From Blattamonas nauphoetae (Eukaryota > Preaxostyla > Oxymonadida), in the NCBI GenBank assembly GCA_033064195.1, contig JARBJD010000175.1:62001-126000 (forward strand): a stretch of 64,000 bases of DNA, given 5' to 3'. Under the pieces are notes generated by a model. It was not told the origin of the DNA. It did not search any database and saw only the letters and a list, made by a program, of their open reading frames with translations. Positions 29,615 through 41,184 of the stretch are shown here, one piece after another. Positions within the stretch are counted from its first letter, which is position 1, and every line of letters begins with the position of its first letter. Position numbers and translations under genes: made by a program.

Positions 29615-32600
29615 TCAGACAGGTGGCAACTCATGTATTGGGTGCGACACACTCCAATCGACATCTTCCTCCTCATCCGACGTGAATGGACGCCCATCTT
29701 CGCGTTGAGGTTGCAGACTCAGTGTGGCACCTTCCTCTTCCTTCCATTCGCCAAGTTCCAGCGGGGCCGTTGGAAGAGGGAGATCTGTCACACGAAGCGA
29801 CTCAAACGGAAGATCTTTCAACATCGACGAGATGGAATCGGCATCGTCAACTTGCGACACTTGTGCTTCCGAACTTTGTTCTTCATCTTTCCCAATTCCT
29901 TCAACACTCTTGTTCTCATCTTCTGTCTCGTCCTTTTCTCCCAACACGCTTTTCACCGAAGTTGGCGAAAGTGTCGATGCTCTCCTCGACACGAAATATG
30001 CCTTCCTCGCCCGATACACATTTTGAACCTCTTTCGTAGCAGACACAATCAGATGAGCGGTAGGGAAGAGAGCACGATACGTCGCGGATGAGAGAGGCAG
30101 CGGTGATAGACCGTTGATCACGCGAACATCCACGTAACGACCGCTCGACAGGAGCATAGGAGGACCTGTGTAACTGAATTTCTTCTCGTCTGCCACATTC
30201 TGTTCGCAATACCGTTGAAACATCTTCATTTCCTCTCGTCGGAACTCTTCCAACATCTGCTTCTGTCCTGATTGCCACACATCCCCAAAATGAACACGTG
30301 GAAGGAGGAGATTGTAGGCAGCTGTTACATGATCGGGACTGACGGAAGAATCTTCGCTCGTGTCGAAATCGTTCTTCTTGTGTCCAGCTTCCCAAAATAC
30401 AAAACACGATCCACATGACTGATCCAAGCGAGTGTGAAGTTATCTCCGGGGTTGAGTGCTTTGGGAGCTGGGATTGACGTTGTGAGAGGGTCTGCCATTG
30501 AAGGAGGCTTATTGAGAAGTGAGTGCCCAAATGGAGTGTCGGGATCGCGAAAGAACAGCTCGGGCGACGAAGACACACTCTTTTCGTCAAAATGCGATGA
30601 GTTCGGAGATTTTGGTGGTTCTGTTGATTTCCTCTTTCCTCCCGACTCGGCCAGGAGCTCGTCCGATTTCGACTTGGCCATTTCGTCGTCATCTTCAGCA
30701 ACTGTCACAGGGACCAAAGCGTGCAATGGACCCTGAGACTGCACAGCCACCCATTGGAACTCACCGAGTGTGTCGTGCCAGCTTAGCATGTATGTTTTCT
30801 CGTTCAGAAGATACACAACTGTGCTGTTGTCCACAATCATCACGCGTGATCGTCCGATGTAGCAGGTTCGGATTTCGGGAATTGGTGAGAAGATCGAGCG
30901 TTGGCCGTCTGAATTGGTCTCGTTGGGCGATTTGAGCTTCTCTCCTTTCCTCGTCCCTCCTGGTTGTCCTGTGTGTTGAACAGATCCCGTCTGTCCCGTT
31001 TGTGATGAATCTGATGTTGTTCCTGTCTTGGAGGGGTGTGGAGGGAAGTCGAGTATGTCTGAGAGTGGAAGCAGCGTCGACGAGAATCCTCCATGATAAC
31101 ATCCCACCAGAATTGCCACTCCGTCCGTCTGAGTGTGGATTCGAGATGGATGTGATCCTGCTGCCGAGTTCGTCGGAACCAGACTGAGAGAGACGGGAGC
31201 AGGCCATGGGATGTTGGGTGATGGCTCGAAGTCCGAGCTGCTGTCGTCTGTGACAACTTCTGGTTCTTCTTCTTGTTTTTTCCCTTCTTCTTGTTTCTGA
31301 GTTTCCGAAGTGGGTGTTGATGAAGAGGTAGAATTGCTTAGAAAAGGTTGTTTCAACCGCTCCAATCCTTTCGCCGCGCTCTGTCTGTCCTTTTCTGTCA
31401 CAACCAGCTTGTCAAAGGCCTTGCCCTTCAGTCGCCGATCGAATGTGGTCATCAGAATCGAGACAGGATTGAACTCCAAGTCCATTCTGAACAACTCTGT
31501 CATTACACAATTCGAAGTGTGGATGTTCCGCAGAAACAATCCACTTTTCGGTCCAACTTCGACGAAAAGGTATTCCCGAAGCTTCTGCCTCTCCTTCCCA
31601 ACACAGCCTTCCTTCGGCCCGTCCTTCCCAAACCAATGACGTGACAATCGTTGGAATTCTGCGGCTGGAGATGGTCGGGAGAGATACTGGATGGTTGGAT
31701 CGTTCAACGAATCAAACCTGCTCTCGTCCCAATACTGTTCAATCACTCTTTTCGAGTTCATCGCTGTCACGTAGTCATCAGCTCGGAAAAGACGAACACT
31801 CGGCTCGTCTGCACAGCCAACGAGAAGGAAGGGACGACCGCAGATTGTTGTTGTGGAGAGCGCTGTCACACGAGATGGGAATGTGAGAGTTGAGATGTGT
31901 TGGAGTTGTGGCTTGGAGATGATATAATTAGGCTTCCCCTTCGCATCTGTCACGTTGACGCCTCGGAGAGACGGTTTTGAGGGAACCCAAAGATGAACAA
32001 ACACAGTCGATCCACACGACGCAGCAATCAGATTGTCCGTCACTGACGCCAATTCCAGTTCGACGAATCGGATGCTTCCCATCCAGCCGCGACATGGCTC
32101 AATGTCTTTCTCGTCGTCTTCAGCTCTCTGTTGTGGGTTGTCCTTCCTTCCTCTCGCTTCCTTCCTCTTCTTTTTCGCTCTCAAATGACAGGGACAGACG
32201 GAACAGTCGATGTGGTCCAGAAAATAATCAACTTGGTCGATTGTGTGCATCGCTGGCGGTCTCCAACACAATCCTTCCGCCACGTTTGGAAAGATGGGTT
32301 CAGCCGTGATCGAAAGTGTCGCCCGATTCTTCTCCTTTCCAACCATCACAATCTGCCCTTCGTAGCGAACAGTTGGGACGATTCTGATCTCGCAGCTTGT
32401 AACCTGGACGAGCGCTCCTTGTGCACCAGCGAGTGTCAGTGTGCGATGAAACGAATCCACTCCAACAGATGCGCCGTTGATCACACTCGGATCTTTCGGT
32501 CGAAGGGCCAATTCGGTTGATTTGTATTCGGGGTAGCGGAGAGGAGGGCGGGAGCAGGACGGGGATGACATGGGGAACACGTTGTGGGTGATCAGATGAT

Positions 32601-35114
32601 CTGGTGTGAAGGTCTTCTTCAGAATCTCGTCGGATGTTTCCGCAATTGACATCGCTTTTGTGAATGACTCGTTCAACATTGCTAAACGAAGGGCTTGCTC
32701 CTCGTTCATTTGTTTCTTTTCGTATTCTGTGTTTCCTTTGCAGTGTTCAGAGATCAACAGAATCGAATACAGCGACATTCCAGCAAACAGCTTCGTCGAG
32801 AATATTGTCGGGAGTTTATCAAACCATTGCCCGCGCTGCATCGGAACAAGAGAGTGTGCTGATGTCAGAACGTTGATTGAACCAGCCTTGCCAATTCCTC
32901 CGCCAACCATCAGCGATTGTTCAATTCGATGTCCTTCGCCCATTTGCATCGATAAGAAAGGTGAAACTGTGTGCACAGACATCGGATTTGATGAGAAGTC
33001 ATCGCCTTGTGGTACGTTCACAAATGTACCTTTGTCCAAGTTCAGAAGGAGTGGCTGATTTCGGGCCGAGCTTAGGAAGACTTTAGTATCGTATTTTTTG
33101 ATGCAAATTTGCGTCCCATCATCCAAATTGATCAAAGGGAGCACAGTGTAATTTGCATCTGCTGAGATCGGGCGGGGAGGAAGGTGGATGTTGGGGCTTT
33201 GACGGATGTAGAAATAAGAGCAGGTGGCCAGGGCTGCTCCTTGAATGTATTTGTCTGGGAAGAATTGTTTCTGTACTTTTCCTTGTATCACTGAAATAAT
33301 CTCCTCTCCACCACCAATAAGAAGTTTTGAGTTGACATCTGAGATCCGATGCTTGTGCGTCGTCTTCGAGGGTGGAACATGGTCCAGTGTCGCTTTCACA
33401 AAGTAAGAAAAGCTGGGAATGAATATAACGAAGAGTGGAGACACTTCCAGAGGATATCCATACTCAAATCTGTAGAAGTGGTCCAGTGCCGTGTACAGCG
33501 AAAATCCTGCTGTATCAAACAGTGCAAATGAAGGATGGAGCGAATCTTGTCCTGTTTTGTAACGGTTTGCGTCGAAAATGAGGAGAGGACGGTTGCTAAG
33601 GTCATAAGCGACGAGTATTTCGCGAAGTGTCTGAGCGAATGGCTGTGAGGAATTTGTCGGAAATTCTCTCGCGGATGGATGATGTATGTGTGGAGTGATG
33701 GAGGACTGGTCGATTTGTGGGGTTTCTGTGTTGATCGGCCTCGAATGTTCCGACACGTTGAGAGCTTCAAGAAGATCTGACAGTTGCGGAAGGCCAAAAT
33801 TGTCTAAGCTCGTCCGCGTGAAGTGTTGAACTGTCTGTTTTAAAAGATTCGCGTCGGGCACCGAAAGCAGAAGTGATGTAGTTGGTGGAACAGAGAAGAG
33901 GAAGAACTCATGGAATTGGAGGGTATGTTCTGAAAAATTGAGAATCACTTCACAAAGTGACAATGTCAACCCTGTGTCGCATAGAAGCAAGCCTCGAGCG
34001 CTGTTCAAAGTCTCACAGGGAGGCGATGGAAGTTCGCATTCAGCGGTGAATGTTTGGAGGTGTTTTGGATGGTGGGGGACATACGAGGAGATCTGATGAT
34101 AGATTGGAAAGTCAGGCAAGGTCATTGATGAGAGAAAGATGATATCTCTGATTCTTGTGATTACATCGAAGAATCTGAGAATGTTACGTTGTCCATTCCA
34201 TTTCCGGTCTTCAGAATCAACAAAGACAAATGTTTCGGCAAATGCAAAACACAAAGAGTCATTGGAGCTCTCTTCGTTTCTGAAATGCCACGTATCTTCC
34301 ATGCCATTTCGAAGATGGATGTTCATTTCGTGAGGGAGACGGAGCGCTTCTCTCACTTTATCCGCGGCTGTCAGGGGCGAAGATCGAAAATGGGTCAACC
34401 AACGGGCATCTGGACCATCGTATCGAATTCCAACCAAAATGTCTTCGACAAGAAGAAGTGCTCGGAAGGAGATGAGAGGAATTAGAACGCCATTGGTGGA
34501 AGTCGTCCGCGAATCATCATCTTCATTCACTGTTGTTTGTTGGTCTTCTTTTGGAACTGAGAAATACCACGGTGATGAATTGGCAATGAACGTCATTTTA
34601 ACATTAAACCCGATTGACTGGAAAATCACTAAAAAAAGATGAGTACTGTTTCTATCCGAAATCTTCGCTTTTTGGGATGCATTTGAAACGGTTTGATTGC
34701 TTGATCGAGAGAACCAGATGCGAGCGGAAAGAAGAAATGATGATTCCATTGCAGAAATAGCCAGTCTCCGTGAACTGTAACAACCAACAGGCAATCAAGG
34801 CTGATGAAATAATCCTCTTAAAGGGAGAAAAAGCAGACCTGTGGGGGTGCTGAGAGGTTTTGATGAACTCAACTGGCCGATACGTTTCACAATGCTGGAC
34901 GAACACAAAAGTGTCTTTGCTTTCGTCAAAATTGTATAGGGTAAGCATTGAACGCTGAGGAAGAGGTGAATCATCGAGATAAGTGTCAGACTTTGGATAG
35001 AACCAATGTTTCAAAATTCTGGCTCATGAATCGACCAATAGCCATGGATGTGATCTCCCCCGCTGTGGCAATCTGCTCAAACATAACTGAATCATATTTC
35101 AATTTTGATTGCAT
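29615..35114 (-). CDS. Large beta-propeller-type protein resembling the MMS1_N/CPSF_A superfamily (SF3B3/CPSF160/DDB1 class)
   Basis: Exons on the minus strand: 35114-34992, 34954-34839, 34800-34647, then a long exon from 34617. Introns of 37, 38 and 29 bp with GT...AG ends each restore the frame. The start at ATG 35114 (MQSKLKYDS) is inferred. The N-terminal ITSMAIGRFMSQNFETLVLS followed by MLTLYNFDE resembles the opening strand pair of SF3B3/DDB1-type proteins. Later, SLMVGGGIGKAGSINVL matches the G-x-G-x-x-GSL turn of the family, and LAWISHVDRVLYFGKLD resembles its later propeller strands. The long exon frame stops at 30325-30327. A partly overlapping frame (30427-29615) continues with 270 codons of acidic, helical sequence; I could not find an intron that joins them, so a frame lesion is possible. 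The usual C-terminal CPSF_A propeller is not evident. The protein would act in RNA processing or as a ligase adaptor if the assignment holds. Confidence 0.5.
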
Positions 35115-35441
35115 CTCATCATGAAGTTGACTTGCACTGAAGGGTCGATCAACAGAATTGAACAAATTTTTGTTGATTACCAACAAAATTGTCATAATAT
35201 ACGCGTAATCAGAAATTACCCCGATTTTTTCTATACTGGCCTGACCGAGTCTTTTGGTTCTGTCAGTGTCACTCCTCTTTTCATCAAAGGGTCTGATCAA
35301 CTGTGTACTCAGAAATATGGTTGAAACAAATACTACAATGTCTTAATCTCCACTACACCCTGGGCAGGAAGATGAAAATGTCAGAAGGCTCACGACAGTT
35401 CTGATCGACCCAGAGTCGACGTTCGCCCCTGTCCGTCTCTA
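35115..35441. other. Short upstream region of the minus-strand gene
   Basis: The frame of exon 1 is open up to 35300, so a longer N-terminus is possible. No promoter element was recognised. Confidence 0.4.
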
Positions 35442-35796
35442 CAGGGTGGCCCAGAAGTAGTCTAACCGTATGGGTCGATCACTTCTTGTCGAACAAAATC
35501 CGTTGACACCAATCGTCTTTCTCCTCATTACAATGCTTCTAAATTTAACTTCTTTTCATTTCACCACTGTTTCGTTGATCAACAATCCTTGTCAGCTCAA
35601 GAAAGGAGTGTTCAAAAAATGGAGTCAGTCCCGTTTCATGAGATCCATTGAGACTACAGTCGAGGAAGCACTTGTGAAATGAAAAGAAGGGAAATTTAGA
35701 AGCATAGGAAAGAAGAGAAAGTCGATTGACGTCAATTGCACATGATCGAAGAAAAGTGATCGACCCATACAGTTAGACTACTTCTGGGCCACCCTG
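35442..35796. mobile_element. 355-bp Tc1/mariner-type MITE, copy 2
   Basis: Same length and nearly the same sequence as 26839-27193 but inverted. TA stands at 35440-35441 and 35797-35798. It sits exactly at the 5' edge of the tandemly duplicated acidic gene block, whose second copy (from about 37757) lacks it. Confidence 0.92.
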
Positions 35797-35980
35797 TATT
35801 CCATTCATTCGTCATGATACCTTTTTTCATCTCCTCTGTTCACACAAATATCAAGTGCGGATGACTGTGGATTTAAACAACACTTCTGGTCAGATAGAAG
35901 ATGACTATGCAAGCTGAGACTGCGAAGAAGACAACCATGAGGAACAAGCGGAAGAAGAGAACGAAGAGAAAGAAGACAAC

Positions 35981-37498
35981 GTGTTCGATGATCAATTTGA
36001 GGAAGAGATGTCTGAAGATGTTGCGAATGCACTAGAAGATGCTGGAGAAGTGGAGGGACAGGATGGTTTGGACGCTGAATGCGAAAATGAAGAATTGAGA
36101 GAAGAACGATTTGAAAGCGAAATCTTGGAGTCTGAACATGGAGATTTGGAGGAGGATCAAAATGTCGACGAAGAAGAAGCTGAAGATGAAGGAGATGTCG
36201 ATCCAGAACAGTCGATACAACCAGAAGATAATGATAACGGAAACATGGAAGGATCCGACACAGAACAAGCAAATGGTGAAGATGAGGAGCTGGAAGGCGG
36301 ATATGATGAACAATTCGACGAAGGATCGGAAGGGGAACAGGCGCAAGATGAATCGTCGAAACCGATCGAAGTGGACAACGACATTGACAAAGACACTCAT
36401 CCCGAAGAACATGCGGATGATGCTGACGGAACGATCGAAGCTGAGGAACAAGAAGATGAGGAGGAAGGGAAAGAAATGGAGGAGGAAATCGAAGAGGCTG
36501 AAAAAGTAGCAGATGAGGATGGAAATGACGAACAAGAAGACGCAGATGCTGAAGTGAAGGGCGATGTGGAGACACAGGAGAAGAATGAAGGGGATGAAGA
36601 ATGTGATGATGATGAACCAGATGGACAAGACGACGGATCTGACCACGACGAAGAAGAAAGAAAAGAAGAAGAAATTGAAGATGATGGGAACATCGATGAA
36701 GAGAAGGACGCTGAAGCTGACGAGGTGGTTTGCACACGCACATTTGAACGGGAAGCGCCGGATGAGTTTGGGGAGGGAAAGGCTGAAGAATCAGAAGAGG
36801 ATAAGACTGATGGAGATGCGGAAAACGATGAAAATGAGGAAATTTCAGACATTGCAGTGGACATGAAGGACGAGTACGACCAACCAGACGATATCCAATC
36901 ACCCGATACCACTGATCAAGATATTGATGAAAAGGACGATGAGATGGAAGGAAAAAGCGAAGTATCTGACGATGAAGGCGGAAAGGATGAGTTGGAGGAG
37001 GAGGGAGCAGCTGAAGATGGAAACGATGAGGAGGGTGAGATCGAAACTCTGTCGTTTCCTCCTTCCACCCAGAACGACAAGACCGACCCAAATGTGACCG
37101 AAAACGACAATGAAGATGATAAAACGGATGATACTGCCTATCTGCAGGATAATGAAGAAAACGAAGAAAAGATAACGAAAGACGTTTCGCAACCCGATCA
37201 CGAAGACGCGGAAGAGGAGAACGAAGAAAAAGAGGAAGAAATGAAGGAAGACGATGAAGTGAATGATGCTGAAGCAGAATTTGGTGAAGGTGACGCAGAA
37301 GACGAAGAAAAAGGTGAAACTGAAGGAAATTGGGAAGAGAAGGAAGAAGAAGGAAAAGAGGAAGCTGAAGGTGACCATTTCACAAGACACTCTCGATTAA
37401 TGTATTTTCAGAGAATCATCTGTATTTTAGGGCCCACATTCGAAAGACAATCTCGATCAAACCAGTCTTTTTCTTCTAAGAAGACTCAGGAAAAATGA
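35981..37498 (+). CDS. Acidic low-complexity protein, tandem copy 1
   Basis: 505 codons, mostly Glu/Asp/Asn/Gly, with recurrent short motifs: DDQFEEEMSED, YDEQFDEGSE and EYDQPDDIQSPDTTDQD. It is certainly disordered; no fold or enzymatic motif. The same frame is open upstream to an in-frame TGA (about 35914) that copy 2 shares, so codons before the chosen Met may or may not belong. The last about 40 codons (after EEAEGDHFTR) are of ordinary composition and may be read-through into unrelated sequence. Large antisense frames here are mirrors of the GA-rich codons. Function unknown; the composition resembles acidic histone-binding or ion-binding tails. Confidence 0.6.
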   Translation: MFDDQFEEEMSEDVANALEDAGEVEGQDGLDAECENEELREERFESEILESEHGDLEEDQNVDEEEAEDEGDVDPEQSIQPEDNDNGNMEGSDTEQANGEDEELEGGYDEQFDEGSEGEQAQDESSKPIEVDNDIDKDTHPEEHADDADGTIEAEEQEDEEEGKEMEEEIEEAEKVADEDGNDEQEDADAEVKGDVETQEKNEGDEECDDDEPDGQDDGSDHDEEERKEEEIEDDGNIDEEKDAEADEVVCTRTFEREAPDEFGEGKAEESEEDKTDGDAENDENEEISDIAVDMKDEYDQPDDIQSPDTTDQDIDEKDDEMEGKSEVSDDEGGKDELEEEGAAEDGNDEEGEIETLSFPPSTQNDKTDPNVTENDNEDDKTDDTAYLQDNEENEEKITKDVSQPDHEDAEEENEEKEEEMKEDDEVNDAEAEFGEGDAEDEEKGETEGNWEEKEEEGKEEAEGDHFTRHSRLMYFQRIICILGPTFERQSRSNQSFSSKKTQEK

Positions 37499-37756
37499 GA
37501 GAGGACGGCTCCTCTTTCGTGAGAATTGGGAGACAGAAATGTCATTTTACTCAAATTCTCTTCAATCACTGACTTTCATGCCGTTGAAAGTCATTTTTGG
37601 AGATCTTCGTGAAACGCTTGATCAGATCTCACCCATAATTTGAAAACTCTCGGTCACTGACCGTCACCACTTTGAGGCCAAAAGTGACTCGGTCACCCCG
37701 GTCACCCCGGTCACGCCAGTATAGCTTCATCCTGTCCTGAATCTTGTTCACCGTCT
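37499..37756. mobile_element. Spacer with a relic end of the GGTCA-type TA element
   Basis: 37630-37724 contains GACCGTCACCACTTTGAGGCC and repeated GGTCACCCC ending CACGCC just before TA. This resembles the right end at 41120-41184 and the left ends at 38963 and 43517. Only one end is present. Confidence 0.5.
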
Positions 37757-38962
37757 CTATTCCATTCTTTCGTCACGATACCAGTATCTCCTCTATTCAC
37801 ACAACTATCAAGTGCATATGACTCGGATGATTTAATCCCTACTTCTGGTCGGATCGAATATGAATATGCAAGCTGAGACCGCGAAGAAGGCAACAATGCG
37901 AAACAAGCGGAAGAAAAGAAAGAAGAGAAAGAAAACAACGTGTACGATGATCAATTTGAGGAAGAGATGTCCGAAGACGTTGCGAATGCCCAAGAAGATG
38001 CCGGAGAAGAAGAGGAACAGGATTGTGGTACCGACTCTGGCAGTGAACCAGACGACGAGAAAGGTTGTCCAGACGCTGAATGTGAAAATGAAGAAGCGGG
38101 AGAAGAACGATTCGAAAGCGAATTGAGGGAGTCTGAACAGGGAGAACCGGAGCACGATCAAAAGGGAGACGAAGAAGAAGTTGAAGATGAGAAACAGGCT
38201 GGTGGATATGACGATCAATTCGATGAAGGATCTGAAGTTGAGTTGACACAAGATGAATCTTCGAAACAAATCGAAGTGGACAACGACGATGACAACGATA
38301 CTCACCCGAAGAACATTCTGATGATTTTGATTGAACGATCGAAGCTGAGGAGCAAGAAGAAGGTAAAGAAATGGAGGAGGAACTCGAAGAGGACGAAGGA
38401 GACACAGATGAGGATAGAAATGACGAAAAAGAAGATGCGGATGATGAATCGATGGGCGATGTGGAGGAACAGGAGAACAGTGAAGGCGAAGAAGAATGTG
38501 AAATTGAAGAACCAGATGAACTTGAACAAGGATCTGACCGTGATGGAGAAGAAATAAAAGAAAATGAAATTGAAGACGAATGGAACATCGACGAAGAGAA
38601 GGACGGGGAAATGGACGAAGTGGTTCACACACGCTCGTTTACGCGAGAAATGTCGGATGAGTTTGGGGATGGAAAAGATGAAGTATCGGAAAAGGACAAG
38701 ACAGATGGAGGTGCGGAAAACGATGAAAAAGAGGACATGTCAGACATTGAAGTGAACATGAAGGACGAGTACGACCAACCAGACGATATCCAATCACCCG
38801 ATACCACTGATCAAGATATTTGTGAAAAGGACGATGCGATGAAAGGAAAAAGTTAAGTATCTGACAATGGTAACGGAATGGATGAATTAAAAGAGGAGGG
38901 AACAGCTGAAGATGGAAACGATGAGGAGGATGAGATCGATACTCGATCGTATCCTCCCTCTA
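37757..38962 (+). pseudogene. Acidic low-complexity gene, tandem copy 2, 5' part
   Basis: Aligns with 35798-37060, including the non-coding start TTCCATTC(A/T)TTCGTCA and the shared in-frame TGA at about 37880. Coding motifs YDDQFEEEMSED, YDDQFDEGSE and EYDQPDDIQSPDTTDQD are kept. The frame changes near 38300 (acidic frame resumes at 38371), and a TAA at 38854-38856 precedes the transposon. It is therefore a pseudogene. The rest of the copy lies beyond the insertion at 41185. Confidence 0.75.
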
Positions 38963-39221
38963 GGCATGGAGGACCGGCCAAAAGTGCCGGTCAGTGTCAC
39001 GCTGGAATAATTCAAAGGGTCAGATCTCAACAATTCAATAAATCACATTCTACAATCGAGAAATCGGAGAGCACGCAGGTATACATGTCAAGATTTGCTT
39101 GCAGAAGCCGTTCGGTGGCCTCTTTTAAGCGTATCAGAGAGATTTCTACAACAATGGGATTAATGATCACTCACATCACGTCCAACACTGCTCTCCAAAG
39201 AAATCTGCTTGAAATACTTGA

Positions 39222-39885
39222 TTGTCTCCTCAAAATCGAAGCGAAGTAGCTGTCCAGCTCTGTCAATACGAAGAAAGGGAGGATGTTACAGGACAACCGT
39301 CCAACGTGCTGTTCTTCGTCCTCTCGCTTCTATGCAACATCTCAACAATGCATGAGATTGTTCCGATGATCTTGCGAAACAGAAGTAGAACGACACTTCT
39401 CCTTTCAGACCTTGTGCAGAGTGCTGATCAACTGCCTGGACCCGCAGGTGGACGAGGAGGATGAAGAGGAGAAGGCAGGCATGCCCCAGAAGAAGAGCGA
39501 GTGCTTGGACGACCACACACTCTTCGTGCGTGTTCCCACCCTGCTCGAGATTGTGCGAGGGATCACAGCGCCAACGAAGGGGAAGGGCGAGGCAGACGTG
39601 GATGAGAGCGATTTGCTGCAGTTGCTCCTCCACCTGCTCAGCGTGAGTGTCGTCCTCTCTCCACTCACCACTCCCTCCGACAAGAAGAACCAGAAGAAAT
39701 CGAAGGCAACTGAGACGAACGAGCAGAAAGTCCGTCTCGCAGTGTCGCTGCTCGACGAGCGGGACGGATGGGATGTGCGGAATGCTGCGATTCAGCTGGG
39801 CGTCGAAAGAGGCGACGCAACGGTCGTTGGATACGGTCTGGCCATTCACAGCTGTGGAGGAGCCTATCATGACAGAGGACCATGA
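39222..39885 (+). pseudogene. Captured fragment of a helical (armadillo-like?) host gene
   Basis: Two overlapping frames give SNVLFFVLSLLCNISTMHE and, further on, RVPTLLEIVRGITAPTKGKG, LLQLLLHLLSVSVVLSP and WDVRNAAIQLGVERGDA. The pattern is alternating amphipathic helices with an acidic/lysine insert. The frame changes near 39410, and both ends stop abruptly. The parent gene is not in the window. Confidence 0.45.
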
Positions 39886-40070
39886 CATGTGTTTGGAGGA
39901 CCGTCTACTGCCTACAAAATATCTATTTTCAGTTTCACACTCACCATACGATAACTTCCCCAACACCAACGCCTCTCGTCCATTTCTCGCCCACCAAACA
40001 AGAGTCCAATTCTCTCCCTCCCCTCTCAGAGTATTCCTCATTCGTGTGCTCCTCCTCCTCTGCTATGGAT

Positions 40071-40939
40071 TTGATACACAAACTGGGGATGAAAGGCGTG
40101 ATGACCGAATCTATTGTTTTCCTTGATCTTAATCCAACAAGCACCACAATTTGTGTGCCCACTAACACACAACAAGTATCCGCGTCAAACTCTGAAAATA
40201 TCTCCACATTTCGCTCGATACGGCACGCTAATATGAGAAGGACAAACAACATCAGCCTCTCGCCGAATTCTGATGCAGATCCCATTCTCCGCCGATACGC
40301 AGCTGCTGTTCCAATCGATGCGTCTGATACGTGGAATATCTTCGTGTTTGGAGGAGTGGAGGACGTGATGATGGATGGCGACCTCTTTTCCATCGACCTG
40401 TCCGTACCCGCCGCACCCAAATACAAACTCCTCACCCAAAGCATCGACAACATCCCCTCGCACCGTGCCAACCATCGCACCGTTGCTGGACTGGGGAAGA
40501 TGTGGCTGTTCGACGGTGTCACGAAAGGCGACGTCCTCCTCAACGATCTCTTCTTGCTCTCGTTTGAGGCCAAAAAAGCCACCCCACACACAAACACTCT
40601 CTCTCCCAAACCACCAGCACGCGAATCCTTCTCCTTCTGCGAGCACAGCGGACATTTGTTCATCTTCGGCGGAGCAGGAAGAGGCGACAGGATGAGACTG
40701 TCAGCTGTGATCTCTGGGTGTACTCGCTCGTCACACGCTGTTGGACGAAGCGTGAGGGCTCGTTCGCACGCAAGCTGAATTGGGAGGCTGCAGCCAACTC
40801 AAGCAGCGTTCCGCGCATGAAACTCGACTTCGTAAGCAACGCAAACTCGTTCCCACTTCATTCAAAATGTGTTTCTATCCTCTCCAAAATTCTGGATTTC
40901 AAAAAAACAGTCGAAGAGCAACCCATACTTGCCTTTTGA
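40071..40939 (+). pseudogene. Captured Kelch-repeat gene fragment
   Basis: At least three Kelch blades: RRYAAAVPIDASDTWNIFVF followed by GGVEDVMMDGDLFSIDL; HRANHRTVAGLGKMWLFDG; and RESFSFCEHSGHLFIFGGAG. Each has the hydrophobic-GG and downstream Tyr/Trp pattern of Kelch. The blade after GGAGRGDR continues in another frame (about 40690 on: CDLWVYSLVTRCW), so there is one frame lesion. Kelch proteins form beta-propellers for protein binding. It lies inside a TA-flanked transposon and is truncated at both ends. Confidence 0.7.
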
Positions 40940-41184
40940 ACTCATCACTGGTAAAAATGACCGAAAATAAGTTTGCAAGAGATGAATTGAAGTGAAAATT
41001 ATACAGTCGTTGCATATCCGAAGACAGATCACGGATACTCACGTTATCGATGCGAAATGCTGTTTTCTACGAATCCACTTCGGAGAAATGGTAACTCTGG
41101 ATAATGGGTTCCCTAATTTCTCCGGTCGGTGACCGTCAGTACTTTTCGATGAAAACTGACCGGTCAGTGCCGGTCAGCCATGCC

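Larger units (their letters stand above)
38963..41184. mobile_element. 2.2-kb TA-flanked element carrying host gene fragments
   Basis: Left tip GGCATGGAGGACCGGCCAAA and complement of the right tip GGCATGGCTGACCGGCACTG, each next to TA (38961-38962; 41185-41186). The uninterrupted paralogue (37050-37080) reads straight across the site, which proves the insertion. Subterminal GGTCAGTG/CACTGACC palindromes continue for about 90 bp. There is no transposase. The interior holds an armadillo-like fragment (about 39222-39885) and a Kelch-repeat gene fragment (about 40071-40939), both with ordinary host codon style. It resembles a gene-capturing (Pack-type) non-autonomous transposon; nested insertion or a rearrangement are alternatives. 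Confidence 0.75.

Noticed and set aside
32600-33060. + strand frames of 70-150 codons over the minus-strand gene at 29.6-35.1 kb
   Set aside because: They overlap a 1,400-codon frame linked to three upstream exons by introns; no domain on the + strand.
26953-35682. Conserved 70-codon frame in both 355-bp MITEs as a real peptide
   Set aside because: The whole MITE is near-identical in both copies, so the frame is carried along; it has no domain and spans the foldback arms.
35805-37390. Long antisense frames (up to 428 codons) over the acidic gene
   Set aside because: They are complements of GA-rich codons and read as His/Leu/Pro/Arg or Ser/Phe runs with no family signal.
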